A stretch of DNA of 64,000 bases, from contig CAINFC010000216.1 of assembly GCA_903847975.1 (NCBI GenBank), positions 1 through 64,000 of the forward strand. Reading direction: 5' to 3'. Source of the stretch: an uncultured Acidobacteriota bacterium (GTDB lineage Bacteria; Acidobacteriota; UBA6911; CAINFC01). This document shows positions 1-8,475 of this stretch, in pieces (positions within the stretch are counted from its first letter, which is position 1; each line of letters begins with the position of its first letter). Both the position numbers and the translations under genes were made by a program. The notes under the pieces are model-generated. The model saw only the letters and a list, made by a program, of their open reading frames with translations, was not told the origin of the DNA and ran no database searches.

Positions 1-530
1 CGGGGTAGGCGCGAAGCGCGCCAACCCCGGGCTGTGTACCGAAGCCCTTTCAGGGCTTTCCCCAACGGAAAACCGAAAATGTGGGACTTTTTTGCGGCTT
101 CCTCAAGAAAGGCGGTCCGATCAAAATTCTGGAACCCCGAAAGGGGTTCCGGATCACAGCCCGGGGTTGCGCCTTATAGGCGCTACCCCGGGTGGGCGGT
201 TTTTACCCTGCAGCCCTGTAAGGGCTGCGCAAACAATTGGCATGGCTGGATTTTGCGCAACCCTTTCCGGGTTGTGCCTGCGGGTGTGCCTACCCGGGGT
301 AGGCGCGAAGCGTGCAAACCCCGGGCTATGTTACGAAGCCCTTTCAGGGCTTTCCCCAAAGGAAATCCGAAAATATGGGACTTTTTTGCGGCTTCCTCAA
401 GAAAGGCGGTTCGATCAAAATTCTGGAACCCCGAAAGGGGTTCCGGATCTCAGCCCGGGGGGAAGCCTCGGGAAGCGATGTTGTATCAAGCATGGAGCCC
501 TGAAAGGGCGGCCTGATAGGAACGACTTTG
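1..530. repeat. Hairpin-rich direct repeat array
   Basis: A segment of about 165 bp at 1-165 is repeated with roughly 90% identity at 295-460, giving a period near 295 bp. Each unit is a chain of short perfect or near-perfect palindromes with 3-4 nt loops: a CCCGGGGTAGG/CCAACCCCGGG pair, GAAGCCC-TTTCA-GGGCTTT, GGAACCCC-GAAA-GGGGTTCC, GCAGCCCT-GTAA-GGGCTGC and GCAACCC-TTTCC-GGGTTGT. A further hairpin, GAGCCCTGAAAGGGC, lies near 495-510. Reading frames run through the array but have repeat-derived composition and no family signature, so I treat the stretch as non-coding. An inverted relative lies at 6977-7160. The architecture resembles REP/BIME-type elements mobilised by RAYT transposases, but none is visible here. 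The array lies just beyond the 3' end of the symporter gene. Confidence 0.8.
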
Positions 531-598
531 GGGTTTTCGACTTATTGCGGGATTATCCCGGGTTGCCTTTTCTCGCAATTTGTGCGGAGCCTCCGGCG

Positions 599-2386
599 CT
601 AGCCGTTGAAATAGAGGTAGGCGCCGAGGATCGCGGCCAGAACGAAGGCCGACCCGGCCACCTCCTGCCATCCCCAGCTGGCGCGGGTTTCGGCGCGGTC
701 CCGGTCCGTGGCCGTTCCGAAGGTCAGCCCCCCGATCCGGGAATAGTCGGGCTCCGGCGTCAGGAAGCTGACGCCCACCATGACGGCAATCGAAGCCAGG
801 GTGATCAGGATGCTGAAATACTGGAAGTTGATGTTGTTGATGATCCACAGGAAGGATCCCGGCTCATACCCCTGCTCGAAGCCCTGCATGCCCACGGTCA
901 CCGGCGTATCCACCGCCATGCGGAAAACGCCAAGAATGAATCCCACCACCATGGCCCAGAAGCAGCCCTGGGCGTTCATCCTTTTCCAGAAAACGCCCAG
1001 GAAAAAAACGACGAAGATGGGTGGAGCCAGGTAGCTCTGCACCGCCTGCAGGTAGTTGTACAGGCCGTGCGCCCCCTTGACCACCGGGATCCAGGCCAGG
1101 GCGATCAGCACCATGATCCCGGTGGCGATCCTGCCCATACGCACCAGCTGGTGCTGGGTGGCTTTGGGCCGCAGCTTTTCGTAAAGGTCCACGGTAAAGA
1201 GGGTGGAGCAGGCGTTGAAGACGCCGGCCAGCGAGCCCATCAGCGCCGACAGCAGCCCGGCGACCACCACGCCGCGCAAGCCCGCCGGCAGCATGTATTT
1301 CACCATCATCGGGAAAGCGCCCTGCGATCCTTCCGAGGCAAAGGCGGCAGCCAGCGCCGGATTTTTCCCGCTGGTGGCCAGGGCATAGCAGATCAGTCCG
1401 GGAATAATGAAAAGATAAACGGGGAAGAGCTTCAGGAAAGCGGCAAAGAGGCTGCCGCGGCGCGCCACCTTCTGGTTCGGAGCGCTCAGAGCTCTCTGGA
1501 TGATGTACTGATCGGTGCACCAGTACCAGAGCCCGATGACCGGGGCGCAGATGGCCATGCCCAGCCAGGGGAAGTTGGTGTTGAAATACCAGGCCTGGCG
1601 GACCACCTCGCCGGCCGCATTTTTCTCCAGCACCGGCGCCCAGGTGGAGACCACTCCGGCCGGCACCATCGGCTTCCAGAGGTTGAACATTTCCGATCCG
1701 CAGATGCGGCGCAGCTCCGACCATCCGCCCAGCTGCACCAGCCCGTAGGCGGTCAGCAGCAGGGATCCGCCGATCAGCACCACCACCTGCATGGCATCGT
1801 TGTAGGCTACGGCGCGCATTCCGCCGAGCATGGTGTAAAGCCCGGTCAGAACGATCACCGCCACGCTGCCGACCCAGAAGCTGTCGATTTCCAGGCTGCC
1901 GATATGAAAGTGAATTTCCGGCAGCAGCGTGGCAAAAACCACGCCCCCGGCGAAAATTCCGACGGCGATCTTGGACACGATGAAGGTCACCAGCGAGACG
2001 ATGGAGAGCACGTAGCGCGAGCTGGCGCTGAAGCGGCGCTCCAGGAATTCGGGCATGGTGAACACCAGGGAGCGCGCATAAAAAGGCACGAACACCCAGG
2101 CCAGCACCAGAAGGCACCAGGCGTGCAGCTCGTAGTGGGCCATGGCCACTCCGTCCCTGGCCCCGGAGCCCGCCAGGCCGACGATGTGCTCCGAGCCGAT
2201 GTTGGACATGAAAATCGATGCGCCGATAATCCACCAGCTCAGGTTGCGGTCCGCGAGAAAGTAATCGGTGGCATTATCTTTGCCGCGGCGGACCACCCAC
2301 CAGGCGATGCCGAGAAGCAGACAGAAATAAAGACCGATCATGAACCAATCCAGGCCTACCAGGGTCGATGCCGTTCCGCCGTTCAT
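599..2386 (-). CDS. Sodium/solute symporter (SSS family, SGLT-like)
   Basis: Inner-membrane Na+-coupled uptake carrier, probably for a sugar or related polyol. The 595-residue protein has about 14 hydrophobic segments, the usual size for SGLT-like members. The family signature following TM1 is visible (SNIGSEHIVGLAGSGA), resembling the vSGLT/SGLT sodium-sugar motif. I chose ATG 2386 (MNGGTAS...) because AGGAGAGGAAC lies just upstream; the longer open frame to 3595 is antisense to the SDR gene and is not credible. It diverges from an SDR dehydrogenase and an exported glycosidase, which suggests uptake of a sugar released by that enzyme. The substrate cannot be read from sequence. Confidence 0.9.
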   Translation of the reverse strand: MNGGTASTLVGLDWFMIGLYFCLLLGIAWWVVRRGKDNATDYFLADRNLSWWIIGASIFMSNIGSEHIVGLAGSGARDGVAMAHYELHAWCLLVLAWVFVPFYARSLVFTMPEFLERRFSASSRYVLSIVSLVTFIVSKIAVGIFAGGVVFATLLPEIHFHIGSLEIDSFWVGSVAVIVLTGLYTMLGGMRAVAYNDAMQVVVLIGGSLLLTAYGLVQLGGWSELRRICGSEMFNLWKPMVPAGVVSTWAPVLEKNAAGEVVRQAWYFNTNFPWLGMAICAPVIGLWYWCTDQYIIQRALSAPNQKVARRGSLFAAFLKLFPVYLFIIPGLICYALATSGKNPALAAAFASEGSQGAFPMMVKYMLPAGLRGVVVAGLLSALMGSLAGVFNACSTLFTVDLYEKLRPKATQHQLVRMGRIATGIMVLIALAWIPVVKGAHGLYNYLQAVQSYLAPPIFVVFFLGVFWKRMNAQGCFWAMVVGFILGVFRMAVDTPVTVGMQGFEQGYEPGSFLWIINNINFQYFSILITLASIAVMVGVSFLTPEPDYSRIGGLTFGTATDRDRAETRASWGWQEVAGSAFVLAAILGAYLYFNG

Positions 2387-2560
2387 CCTTGTTCCTCTCC
2401 TTTTTTGACTGTCCGGGCCGGATGCGCCCTGCGCCGGCCCTTCGCGCTTCTGCGCCTCATGCGCGGGTTGCCAGAGACGATACAATGTATTGCCTGGCTT
2501 GTAAATAGTCCGGAAGGCGTTACAATTGTCTGACCCCTGTTGGAAGAAAGAAAGGATTAT

Positions 2561-3352
2561 ATGGATTCCCAGAAAAAAGTTGCTATTGTCACCGGAAGCT
2601 CGGCGGGCGTCGGCCGGGCCACGGCCGTGCGGCTGGCAGACCATGGCTGCCATGTCGTTGTCAACTACCGGAAAGGTCGGGCGGAAGCGGAGGAGACCGC
2701 CGCGCTGTGCCGCGCCGCCGGCGCCGAGGTCTGCGTGGTGGAGGCCGATGTGGCCCGCGATGAAGATTGCCGGAGGCTGGTGGATACGGCGGTGCACTCT
2801 TTCGGGCGTCTCGATTACCTGGTCAACAACGCCGGCACCACCCAGTTTATCCCTTTTGAGGAGCTGGAAAGGCTCTCGGAAGAGGTGTGGGAAAAAATCT
2901 TCCGCACCAATGTTTTCGGCACCTTTTATGGCATTCGTGCCGCGGTTCCTCACCTGAAGCGGTCGGGGAGCGGGTCGATCGTCAATGTGACCTCCATTGC
3001 CGGCATCCAGGGAACGGGAAGCTCGATCGCCTATGCCGCCTCCAAGGCGGCGGTCAACAACATGACCCTGGCCCTGGCGCGGACCCTGGGGCCGGAAATC
3101 CGGGTTAATGCCGTGGCCCCGGGGGCTATCGACACCCGCTGGATCCGCAACGGAATCGGCGAAAGCGGCTATGGCGCCCTGGAGAAAATGTACCGGGAAA
3201 GCGCCCCGCTGCGGGAAATCGTTCCGGCGGAAGCCGTGGCGGAGACCATTGTCTGGCTGTTGGAAGGAGCGCGGATGACCACCGGGGAGGTGATCACCGT
3301 GGATTCCGGAATTCACCTCGGACCGGCGCCTCCGCTGAAGCGCCGCGATTAG
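2561..3352 (+). CDS. SDR-family NAD(P)-dependent oxidoreductase
   Basis: Classical short-chain dehydrogenase of 263 residues, cytoplasmic. The Rossmann cofactor motif TGSSAGVG is at residues 11-18, NNAG is near 90, the catalytic Ser lies in NVTSIAG and the YAASK catalytic Tyr/Lys pair follows. Family members oxidise sugars, polyols or 3-oxoacyl groups. Start ATG 2561 follows AAAGGA with good spacing; an ATG 21 bp earlier is in frame but less well placed. The gene diverges from the SSS symporter and precedes the exported glycosidase by 49 bp, so an aldose or deoxysugar dehydrogenase role is reasonable, but this is inference from context. FabG-like activity is an alternative. Confidence 0.88.
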   Translation: MDSQKKVAIVTGSSAGVGRATAVRLADHGCHVVVNYRKGRAEAEETAALCRAAGAEVCVVEADVARDEDCRRLVDTAVHSFGRLDYLVNNAGTTQFIPFEELERLSEEVWEKIFRTNVFGTFYGIRAAVPHLKRSGSGSIVNVTSIAGIQGTGSSIAYAASKAAVNNMTLALARTLGPEIRVNAVAPGAIDTRWIRNGIGESGYGALEKMYRESAPLREIVPAEAVAETIVWLLEGARMTTGEVITVDSGIHLGPAPPLKRRD

Positions 3353-3401
3353 TCGACGGGAAAATATCCGGCGGTGGCCGGAAGAAACAGGAGACTGCAG
3401 T

Positions 3402-5855
3402 ATGAAAACGACAAGACGTACGTTCATGGGAACCGCTGTTGCCGCGGCCGCTGTCCCCGGGCCCGCGGCCCCGAGCCCCGGCTCTCCGGATGCGGCCCTC
3501 ATCGCCCGCCGCCACCCCATTGTGCGGGTGGGGCCGACTCCGGACTTCTTCGAAGGAATCCTGCTCGGCAACGGGGATATCGGGGTCTGCGTCACGGTGC
3601 GGCCCGACGCCCTGGGCCTGCATCTCGGGAAAAACGATTCCTGGGATATACGGGTCAGCGAGGAGCACGCCGCTCACATCAAGCCTTTCGCGGAAGTTCT
3701 GGAAATGTGGAAGCGGGCCTCGGCGGAGGCCCGGCGGCAGGGAAAGCCGGAGATGATCTTCCTGGAATCCAACATCGATTTTTTTCGCGAGTACGCCACC
3801 CTCATGCAGTCTTCCTACCGCAAGCCGTGGCCCCGCCCCTGGCCGTGCGGCATTGTCTGGTTTCACTGGGACCCGCGATGGCTGCGCGTGGTTCGGCAGG
3901 AACTGGACATTTCCTGCGGCGTGCTTTCCGTGGTGCTGGAGCGGGATGACCTGCGCGGAAACCTCCGGCCGGTGCGGCTGACCGTATGGGTCGGCCGGGA
4001 GCAGAACCATGTCTGCGTTTCCAGCGATCAGCCCCTGCCGCTGCTTTCGATGGGCTATTACCCGAACTGGGATGCCCAGGCCCAGCTCCCCGAGCCGGAG
4101 CTTGGAGCCGGTCCGGGCCGGTTTCAGGGCCGGCAGTATTTTCCGGCCACCGCTCCTACCCGGGAACAGCCCGATCCGCCCCGCTCCGAAAAGGACCGCA
4201 GCCTGGCTCTGCATGGCCTCCTGGCCGGCCGGTGGGCGGCCGAGCCGGTGGACGCCGCCCGCCGCCGCGTGCTTCTTCGTCCTTCCGAAGAGATGCCGCT
4301 GCGCTTCGACCTGGCGCTGTTCACCTCCCTGGAGGCGCCGGATCCGGTCGCCCGGGCCCGGTCGGAAGCGGAGCGCCTGGCCGCCGCTTCCCTGGAAGGG
4401 CTGCAGACGGAGTCCGCCCGGGAATGGGCCGGCTTCTGGTCGAAATCGGCCATCGAGCTGGGGGACCGGGAGCTGGAGGCTCTCTGGTATCAGAACCAGT
4501 ATTTTCTGGCCTGCTGCCTGAAGCCGGGCAAGGTGGCTCCCGGACTCTTCGGCAACTGGACCAGCGGGAAAATCGGCACCGCCTGGCACGGCGATTACCA
4601 CATGAACTACAACACCCAGCAGGTGTGGTGGGGCGTTTTCTCCAGCAATCATGCCGAGCAGCACGAGCCCTACGTACGCCTGGTGGAAAACCTGATGCCC
4701 ATGGCCGAATGGAACGCCCGGGTTCAGTTCGGGCTGCCGGGCGCCTACTTTCCCCACACCGCTTACCCGGTGCCGAGCCAGGTCAACCCGTACCCGGCGC
4801 CGCCCTGGGGCTACGAGATCTGCGAAACGCCCTGGACCGTGCAGAGCCTCTGGTGGCAGTACCTTTACACCCTGGACGTGGCGTATCTCCGCCGGGTTTA
4901 CCCGATGCTGCGGGCCGCGGCCGACTTCCTGGTGGCCTATGTCAAAAAGGAAGAGGACGGCAAATACCACATCGTGCCGACCGTCTCTCCGGAAAACTGG
5001 GGGGCCACCGTCGACTTCCGCCTGAACCGGGACTGCATCATCGACCTGGCCCTTACCGAATTTCTTCTGGATGCGGTAGTCGAGGCCTCGCGGATTCTGG
5101 GCCTGGACCGGGAGCTCTCTGCCCGGTGGCAGGAAGTGCGCCGCGGCCTGGCGCCCTACCCCACGGTGGAGGGTCCCCACGGAACCGTCTGGCTCGATGT
5201 GCCCGGCGCTCCGGCCGAGTATGTGTATAACGTTCCGGTGACCCTGGCCCCGGTCTTTCCGGGTGAGCAGGCCGGCCTCGGGCTCCGGCCGGAATGGTAC
5301 GAGCTGGCCTGCCGGACGGCCCGCACCGTTCGCCTGGAAGGGGGAAACGACCTGGTCTGGCAGCCGCTGGTCCGGGCCCGCCTGGGGATGCTGGACCTGG
5401 AATGGTTCAAGCGCGAAGTGCGCTACTGCCTGTTGCCGCTCGGCGTGGCCAACGACCGGGTGCGGCAGATCGGCGGTCGCTACCGCGACGAGACCAACTA
5501 CGATTTCATGATGCGCATGGGAGTCTGGACCGAGAACCTCTCGCTGCCGGCGGTGATCAACGAATGCCTTCTGCAGAGCTACTCCGGGGTCATCCGCATT
5601 TTTCCCAACACCACCAACCTGGGCCGGGCGCGCTTCTCGCGCCTGCGGGCCGCGGGGGCCTTCCTGGTGTCGGCCGCCTGGGACGGCAGCCAGGTCACGG
5701 AGCTGGCCCTGGTCAGCGAGAAAGGCGCCCGGGCGCGCGTCGCCAATCCCTGGCCGGGCCGGAAAGTCCGGCTGCCGGTGCCCTGCACCGAAAAGGACGG
5801 GATCCTGGAGTTCGCCACCGCGCCGGGGCAAATTTATGAGCTGCGTCCATCCTGA
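3402..5855 (+). CDS. Tat-exported GH95-like/DUF5703-like glycosidase
   Basis: Exported protein of 817 residues with a Tat-type leader (MKTTRRTFMGTAVAAAA, residues 1-17). The N-terminal region has LLGNGDIGVCV and LHLGKNDSWD segments, similar to the beta-sandwich start of GH95/DUF5703 proteins. The centre carries NWTSGKIGTAWHGDYHMNYN followed by Trp-rich helices typical of (alpha/alpha)6 six-hairpin glycosidases. The C-terminus looks like a short beta domain. GH95 enzymes are alpha-L-fucosidases or galactosidases, so an exo-glycosidase on deoxyhexose-containing glycans is possible. RBS AGGAG lies 8 nt before the ATG. It follows the SDR gene on the same strand, probably co-transcribed. The fold class is moderately sure, the substrate is not. 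Confidence 0.75.
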   Translation: MKTTRRTFMGTAVAAAAVPGPAAPSPGSPDAALIARRHPIVRVGPTPDFFEGILLGNGDIGVCVTVRPDALGLHLGKNDSWDIRVSEEHAAHIKPFAEVLEMWKRASAEARRQGKPEMIFLESNIDFFREYATLMQSSYRKPWPRPWPCGIVWFHWDPRWLRVVRQELDISCGVLSVVLERDDLRGNLRPVRLTVWVGREQNHVCVSSDQPLPLLSMGYYPNWDAQAQLPEPELGAGPGRFQGRQYFPATAPTREQPDPPRSEKDRSLALHGLLAGRWAAEPVDAARRRVLLRPSEEMPLRFDLALFTSLEAPDPVARARSEAERLAAASLEGLQTESAREWAGFWSKSAIELGDRELEALWYQNQYFLACCLKPGKVAPGLFGNWTSGKIGTAWHGDYHMNYNTQQVWWGVFSSNHAEQHEPYVRLVENLMPMAEWNARVQFGLPGAYFPHTAYPVPSQVNPYPAPPWGYEICETPWTVQSLWWQYLYTLDVAYLRRVYPMLRAAADFLVAYVKKEEDGKYHIVPTVSPENWGATVDFRLNRDCIIDLALTEFLLDAVVEASRILGLDRELSARWQEVRRGLAPYPTVEGPHGTVWLDVPGAPAEYVYNVPVTLAPVFPGEQAGLGLRPEWYELACRTARTVRLEGGNDLVWQPLVRARLGMLDLEWFKREVRYCLLPLGVANDRVRQIGGRYRDETNYDFMMRMGVWTENLSLPAVINECLLQSYSGVIRIFPNTTNLGRARFSRLRAAGAFLVSAAWDGSQVTELALVSEKGARARVANPWPGRKVRLPVPCTEKDGILEFATAPGQIYELRPS

Positions 5856-5896
5856 GTGCGCCCCGCCCGGGAGTAAAATCAGGCTTCTTCAACTTT

Positions 5897-7078
5897 TCAA
5901 TGGAGCAGTTCTTCTTTAACTCCGGAAAGCGAAATCACTTCAAGACGCTCTCCCAAAGGATAGGATAGCGATCCGGGGTAAACAACAAACAGCCGCTCCA
6001 GCCCGAGGTCCGTCGAAACAAGATGCATGGACCTGGTGGAACGGGGCGCATCCTGAAATTTGAACTCGAAACCGAAGCGCTTTCCGCCGCGCTGGATCAG
6101 CAGGTCCAGCTCCGCCCCGCCATGGGTTTTGTAGAAATAGGCATCTCGCTCCGCGTTCAGCCGGCATAGGACTTCCTCCAGGGCAAATCCTTCCCAGGAA
6201 AATCCGAGACAGGGATGCGAAAGAACCTGGTCGATGCTCTGAAGACGCAACAGAGTGTGCAGCAGACCGGAATCCCGGAGGTAGATTTTCGGAGCTTTGA
6301 CGACACGCTTGCGTGCATTTTCAAACCAGGGAGTCAGCTGGCGGATCATGAAAGCGTCGCAAAGAATATCCAGGTAGTGCCTGGCCGTAGGCTGGCGGGT
6401 ATCGAGGGCGCGGGCCATTTCGGAGGAATTCCAGATCTGGCCATGCCGATGAGCCAGCATCATCCAAAAACGCCTTAAAGTGGCGGCCGGAATGCGGATG
6501 CCCAGCTGCGGGATATCTCTTTCCAGAAAGGATTGAATAAAGTTCTGCCTCCAGTCATAGCTCTGAACTTCAGTCGCAGCCAGGAAGGAATCGGGAAACC
6601 TGCCCCGGACCCAAAGGGATTTCCATAAATCGGGTCCTGTCTCCTCCATGTTGAATCCGCTCATCGGCACGTAGGCAATTCGACCGGCGAGCGTCTCCGA
6701 ACTGCCCTTTACCAGATCGGGAGACGCGCTTCCAAGGATCAGGAAGCGGACCGGAAGCGGCCGCCGGTCCGCCAGTACGCGCAGAAGGCTGAAAAGCTGG
6801 GGCATCCGCTGGAATTCATCGATTACCACCAGACCTTGCGCCGATCGCAATGTGATTCCCATCGATTCCGGATGGAGGGGACACTCCGGATCCTCCAGAT
6901 CGAAATATTGCGCATTCTGTCTTGATGCAATCTCATTGGCAAGAGTCGTTTTGCCGCACTGCCTTGGTCCAAAATGCCCCGGGTAGGGACACCCGCAGGA
7001 GGCAACCCGGAAAGGGTTGCGCAAAATCCAGCCATACCAGGTGTTTGCGCAGCCCTTACAGGGCTGATTTTCAGACAA
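5897..7078 (-). CDS. AAA ATPase with DUF4143, N-terminus replaced by repeat
   Basis: Family members pair an AAA_14 domain with a C-terminal DUF4143 nuclease-like domain; their role is poorly known. Visible are Walker A GPRQCGKTT, Walker B LVVIDEF, a GSASPDL sensor region and a C-terminal HGGAELDLLIQ...FGFEFKF motif of DUF4143. The frame is intact from Walker A to the stop. Upstream of about position 6977, however, the DNA is the hairpin repeat seen at 210-303, inverted. The usual 30 or so residues before the P-loop are therefore replaced by repeat-encoded sequence, and the only in-frame start is a TTG at 7078 inside the repeat. No ribosome site is evident. It may be a pseudogene or be translated from a weak fortuitous start. 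Confidence 0.7.
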   Translation of the reverse strand: MSENQPCKGCANTWYGWILRNPFRVASCGCPYPGHFGPRQCGKTTLANEIASRQNAQYFDLEDPECPLHPESMGITLRSAQGLVVIDEFQRMPQLFSLLRVLADRRPLPVRFLILGSASPDLVKGSSETLAGRIAYVPMSGFNMEETGPDLWKSLWVRGRFPDSFLAATEVQSYDWRQNFIQSFLERDIPQLGIRIPAATLRRFWMMLAHRHGQIWNSSEMARALDTRQPTARHYLDILCDAFMIRQLTPWFENARKRVVKAPKIYLRDSGLLHTLLRLQSIDQVLSHPCLGFSWEGFALEEVLCRLNAERDAYFYKTHGGAELDLLIQRGGKRFGFEFKFQDAPRSTRSMHLVSTDLGLERLFVVYPGSLSYPLGERLEVISLSGVKEELLH

Positions 7079-7160
7079 TCCGCCTACCCGGGGTAGCGCC
7101 CATGCGGCGCAACCCCGGGCTGTGATCCGGAACCCCTTTCGGGGTTCCAGACTTTTTGAC
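6977..7160 (-). repeat. Inverted copy of the hairpin repeat
   Basis: On the minus strand this stretch matches the segment around 206-303: the GGGCTGCGCAAACA block, the TGGCTGGATTTTGCGCAACC block and a TACCCGGGG boundary, in the same order with few changes. It then continues on the plus strand with CCGGGGTAG...CCCCGGGC and GGAACCCCTTTCGGGGTTCC hairpins. One boundary falls exactly before the Walker A region of the ATPase gene, which shows that the element moved or recombined into an existing gene. Confidence 0.8.
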
Positions 7161-7211
7161 GGGTGGTCAGGAAACGGGTGTCCTTAATTTTATTGGACTT
7201 GCGGTGCGGGT

Positions 7212-8474
7212 TTATTCATAGCGCAGGGCTTCGACCGGGTCCATCCGGGCGGCTTTCATGGCCGGCCACACTCCGAATATCAAGCCGACCGAAACGGACA
7301 TTCCCAGGCCCATGCCGATCGCCCAGAGCGGGGGGATGACCGGCATGCCGGGAATGACCAGGTGCAGAGCCAGGCCCAGGAGAAAGGCCAGGATCACTCC
7401 GGCCGCGCCGCCCAGGCCGGTGAGCAGGCTGGCTTCCAGCAGGAACTGCAGGATGATATCCCGGCGCGTGGCGCCGATGGCTTTCCGGATGCCGATTTCC
7501 CGGGTTCGCTGGGTTACCGACATCAGCATGATATTCATAACCCCGATGCCGCCCACCAGCAGCCCCAGGCTGGATATGGCCAGCGTGGCGATGCGGATCA
7601 GGGCGGTTACCTGGTCCAGAGTCTGAATGATCATGTCGGAGGTGGACATTACGAAGTCGTCCGGCTGGTCCGCCTTGAGCCCGCGCAGCCGGCGCAGCTC
7701 CGCTTCGATTTCCTGGTAGGCGGCTTCGCGGAGGTTCGGCTTGGAATGGCAGTAAAAGACCACCAGTTCGGCCTCCGGGTAGCGGCTGCGCAAGGTATTG
7801 GCGGGAATCAGAACGGCATTGTCCTGGCGATTTTCTCCCATGAAGGTTCCCTGGCGCTTTTCCAGGACTCCCACAACCGTGTAAAGCGCGCTGTCGATTT
7901 CGACCTGCTTGCCGAGAGGGCTTTCCACCGGAAAAAGAGAGGTTTCGATATTGGGACCGATGACGCAGACCCGGGCGCGGCGCCGCTCTTCCTCGCTGTC
8001 GAAGTTCCGCCCGCTGCGGATCTCCGCCCGGGTAATGGGGGCAAAGGTCCAGGAAACTCCCTGGACCAGTACCCGGTCGTTTTCCAGCTTCCGATGTCGG
8101 GCCACGACGGCCCGGCCGCCCACCAGGTTGGGCAGCATGATTTGAACCGCGGTGGAATCCAGGGAAGGGCAGGCCTGGGTAAGCTGCGCTGCGAATTCCA
8201 GCTTGAGGGGCCGGCGGGTGATTTCCTCGGGCTTGACGGACGGCTGGTAGGGGTCGCCCTGCAGGTGAAAAACAAAAATATTATTGGGCCCGAATTCCTC
8301 GAACAGCCGGACCACATTGGCTCTTACCCCGATGAGAACGGTGGCCACCAGCACGACGGTGACGATCCCGATGACGATTCCCAGGACAGTCAGCGCGGAC
8401 CGGAACTTGTGTGCCGCCAGCTGCTGCAGGGCGAAGACCGGGAGCTCCGGGTTGAAGGCGGCAGGCAGGCGCAT
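7212..8474 (-). CDS. MacB-type ABC transporter permease (FtsX fold), downstream copy
   Basis: Inner-membrane protein of 420 residues. It has one N-terminal TM (residues about 20-45, RSALTVLGIVIGIVTVVLVA), a large periplasmic MacB_PCD domain, and a C-terminal FtsX domain with three TMs and the conserved TQRTREIGIRKAIGA loop. Such proteins work as mechanotransmission permeases in efflux or lipoprotein-release systems and need a LolD/MacB-like ATPase. The start ATG follows the stop of the paralogous permease gene by one base (8476/8474), so the two are translationally linked. No ATPase or periplasmic adaptor gene is adjacent. Confidence 0.9.
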   Translation of the reverse strand: MRLPAAFNPELPVFALQQLAAHKFRSALTVLGIVIGIVTVVLVATVLIGVRANVVRLFEEFGPNNIFVFHLQGDPYQPSVKPEEITRRPLKLEFAAQLTQACPSLDSTAVQIMLPNLVGGRAVVARHRKLENDRVLVQGVSWTFAPITRAEIRSGRNFDSEEERRRARVCVIGPNIETSLFPVESPLGKQVEIDSALYTVVGVLEKRQGTFMGENRQDNAVLIPANTLRSRYPEAELVVFYCHSKPNLREAAYQEIEAELRRLRGLKADQPDDFVMSTSDMIIQTLDQVTALIRIATLAISSLGLLVGGIGVMNIMLMSVTQRTREIGIRKAIGATRRDIILQFLLEASLLTGLGGAAGVILAFLLGLALHLVIPGMPVIPPLWAIGMGLGMSVSVGLIFGVWPAMKAARMDPVEALRYE

Positions 8475-8475
8475 C

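Noticed and set aside
1-530. CRISPR array
   Set aside because: The repeats are about 165 bp long with a period near 295 bp and contain several different hairpins; no short repeat/spacer regularity and no cas gene.
92-2533. Long plus-strand open frame of over 800 codons across the hairpin array and the symporter gene
   Set aside because: It is antisense to a clear SSS symporter and its N-terminal part is repeat DNA; the composition is the mirror of GC-rich codons.
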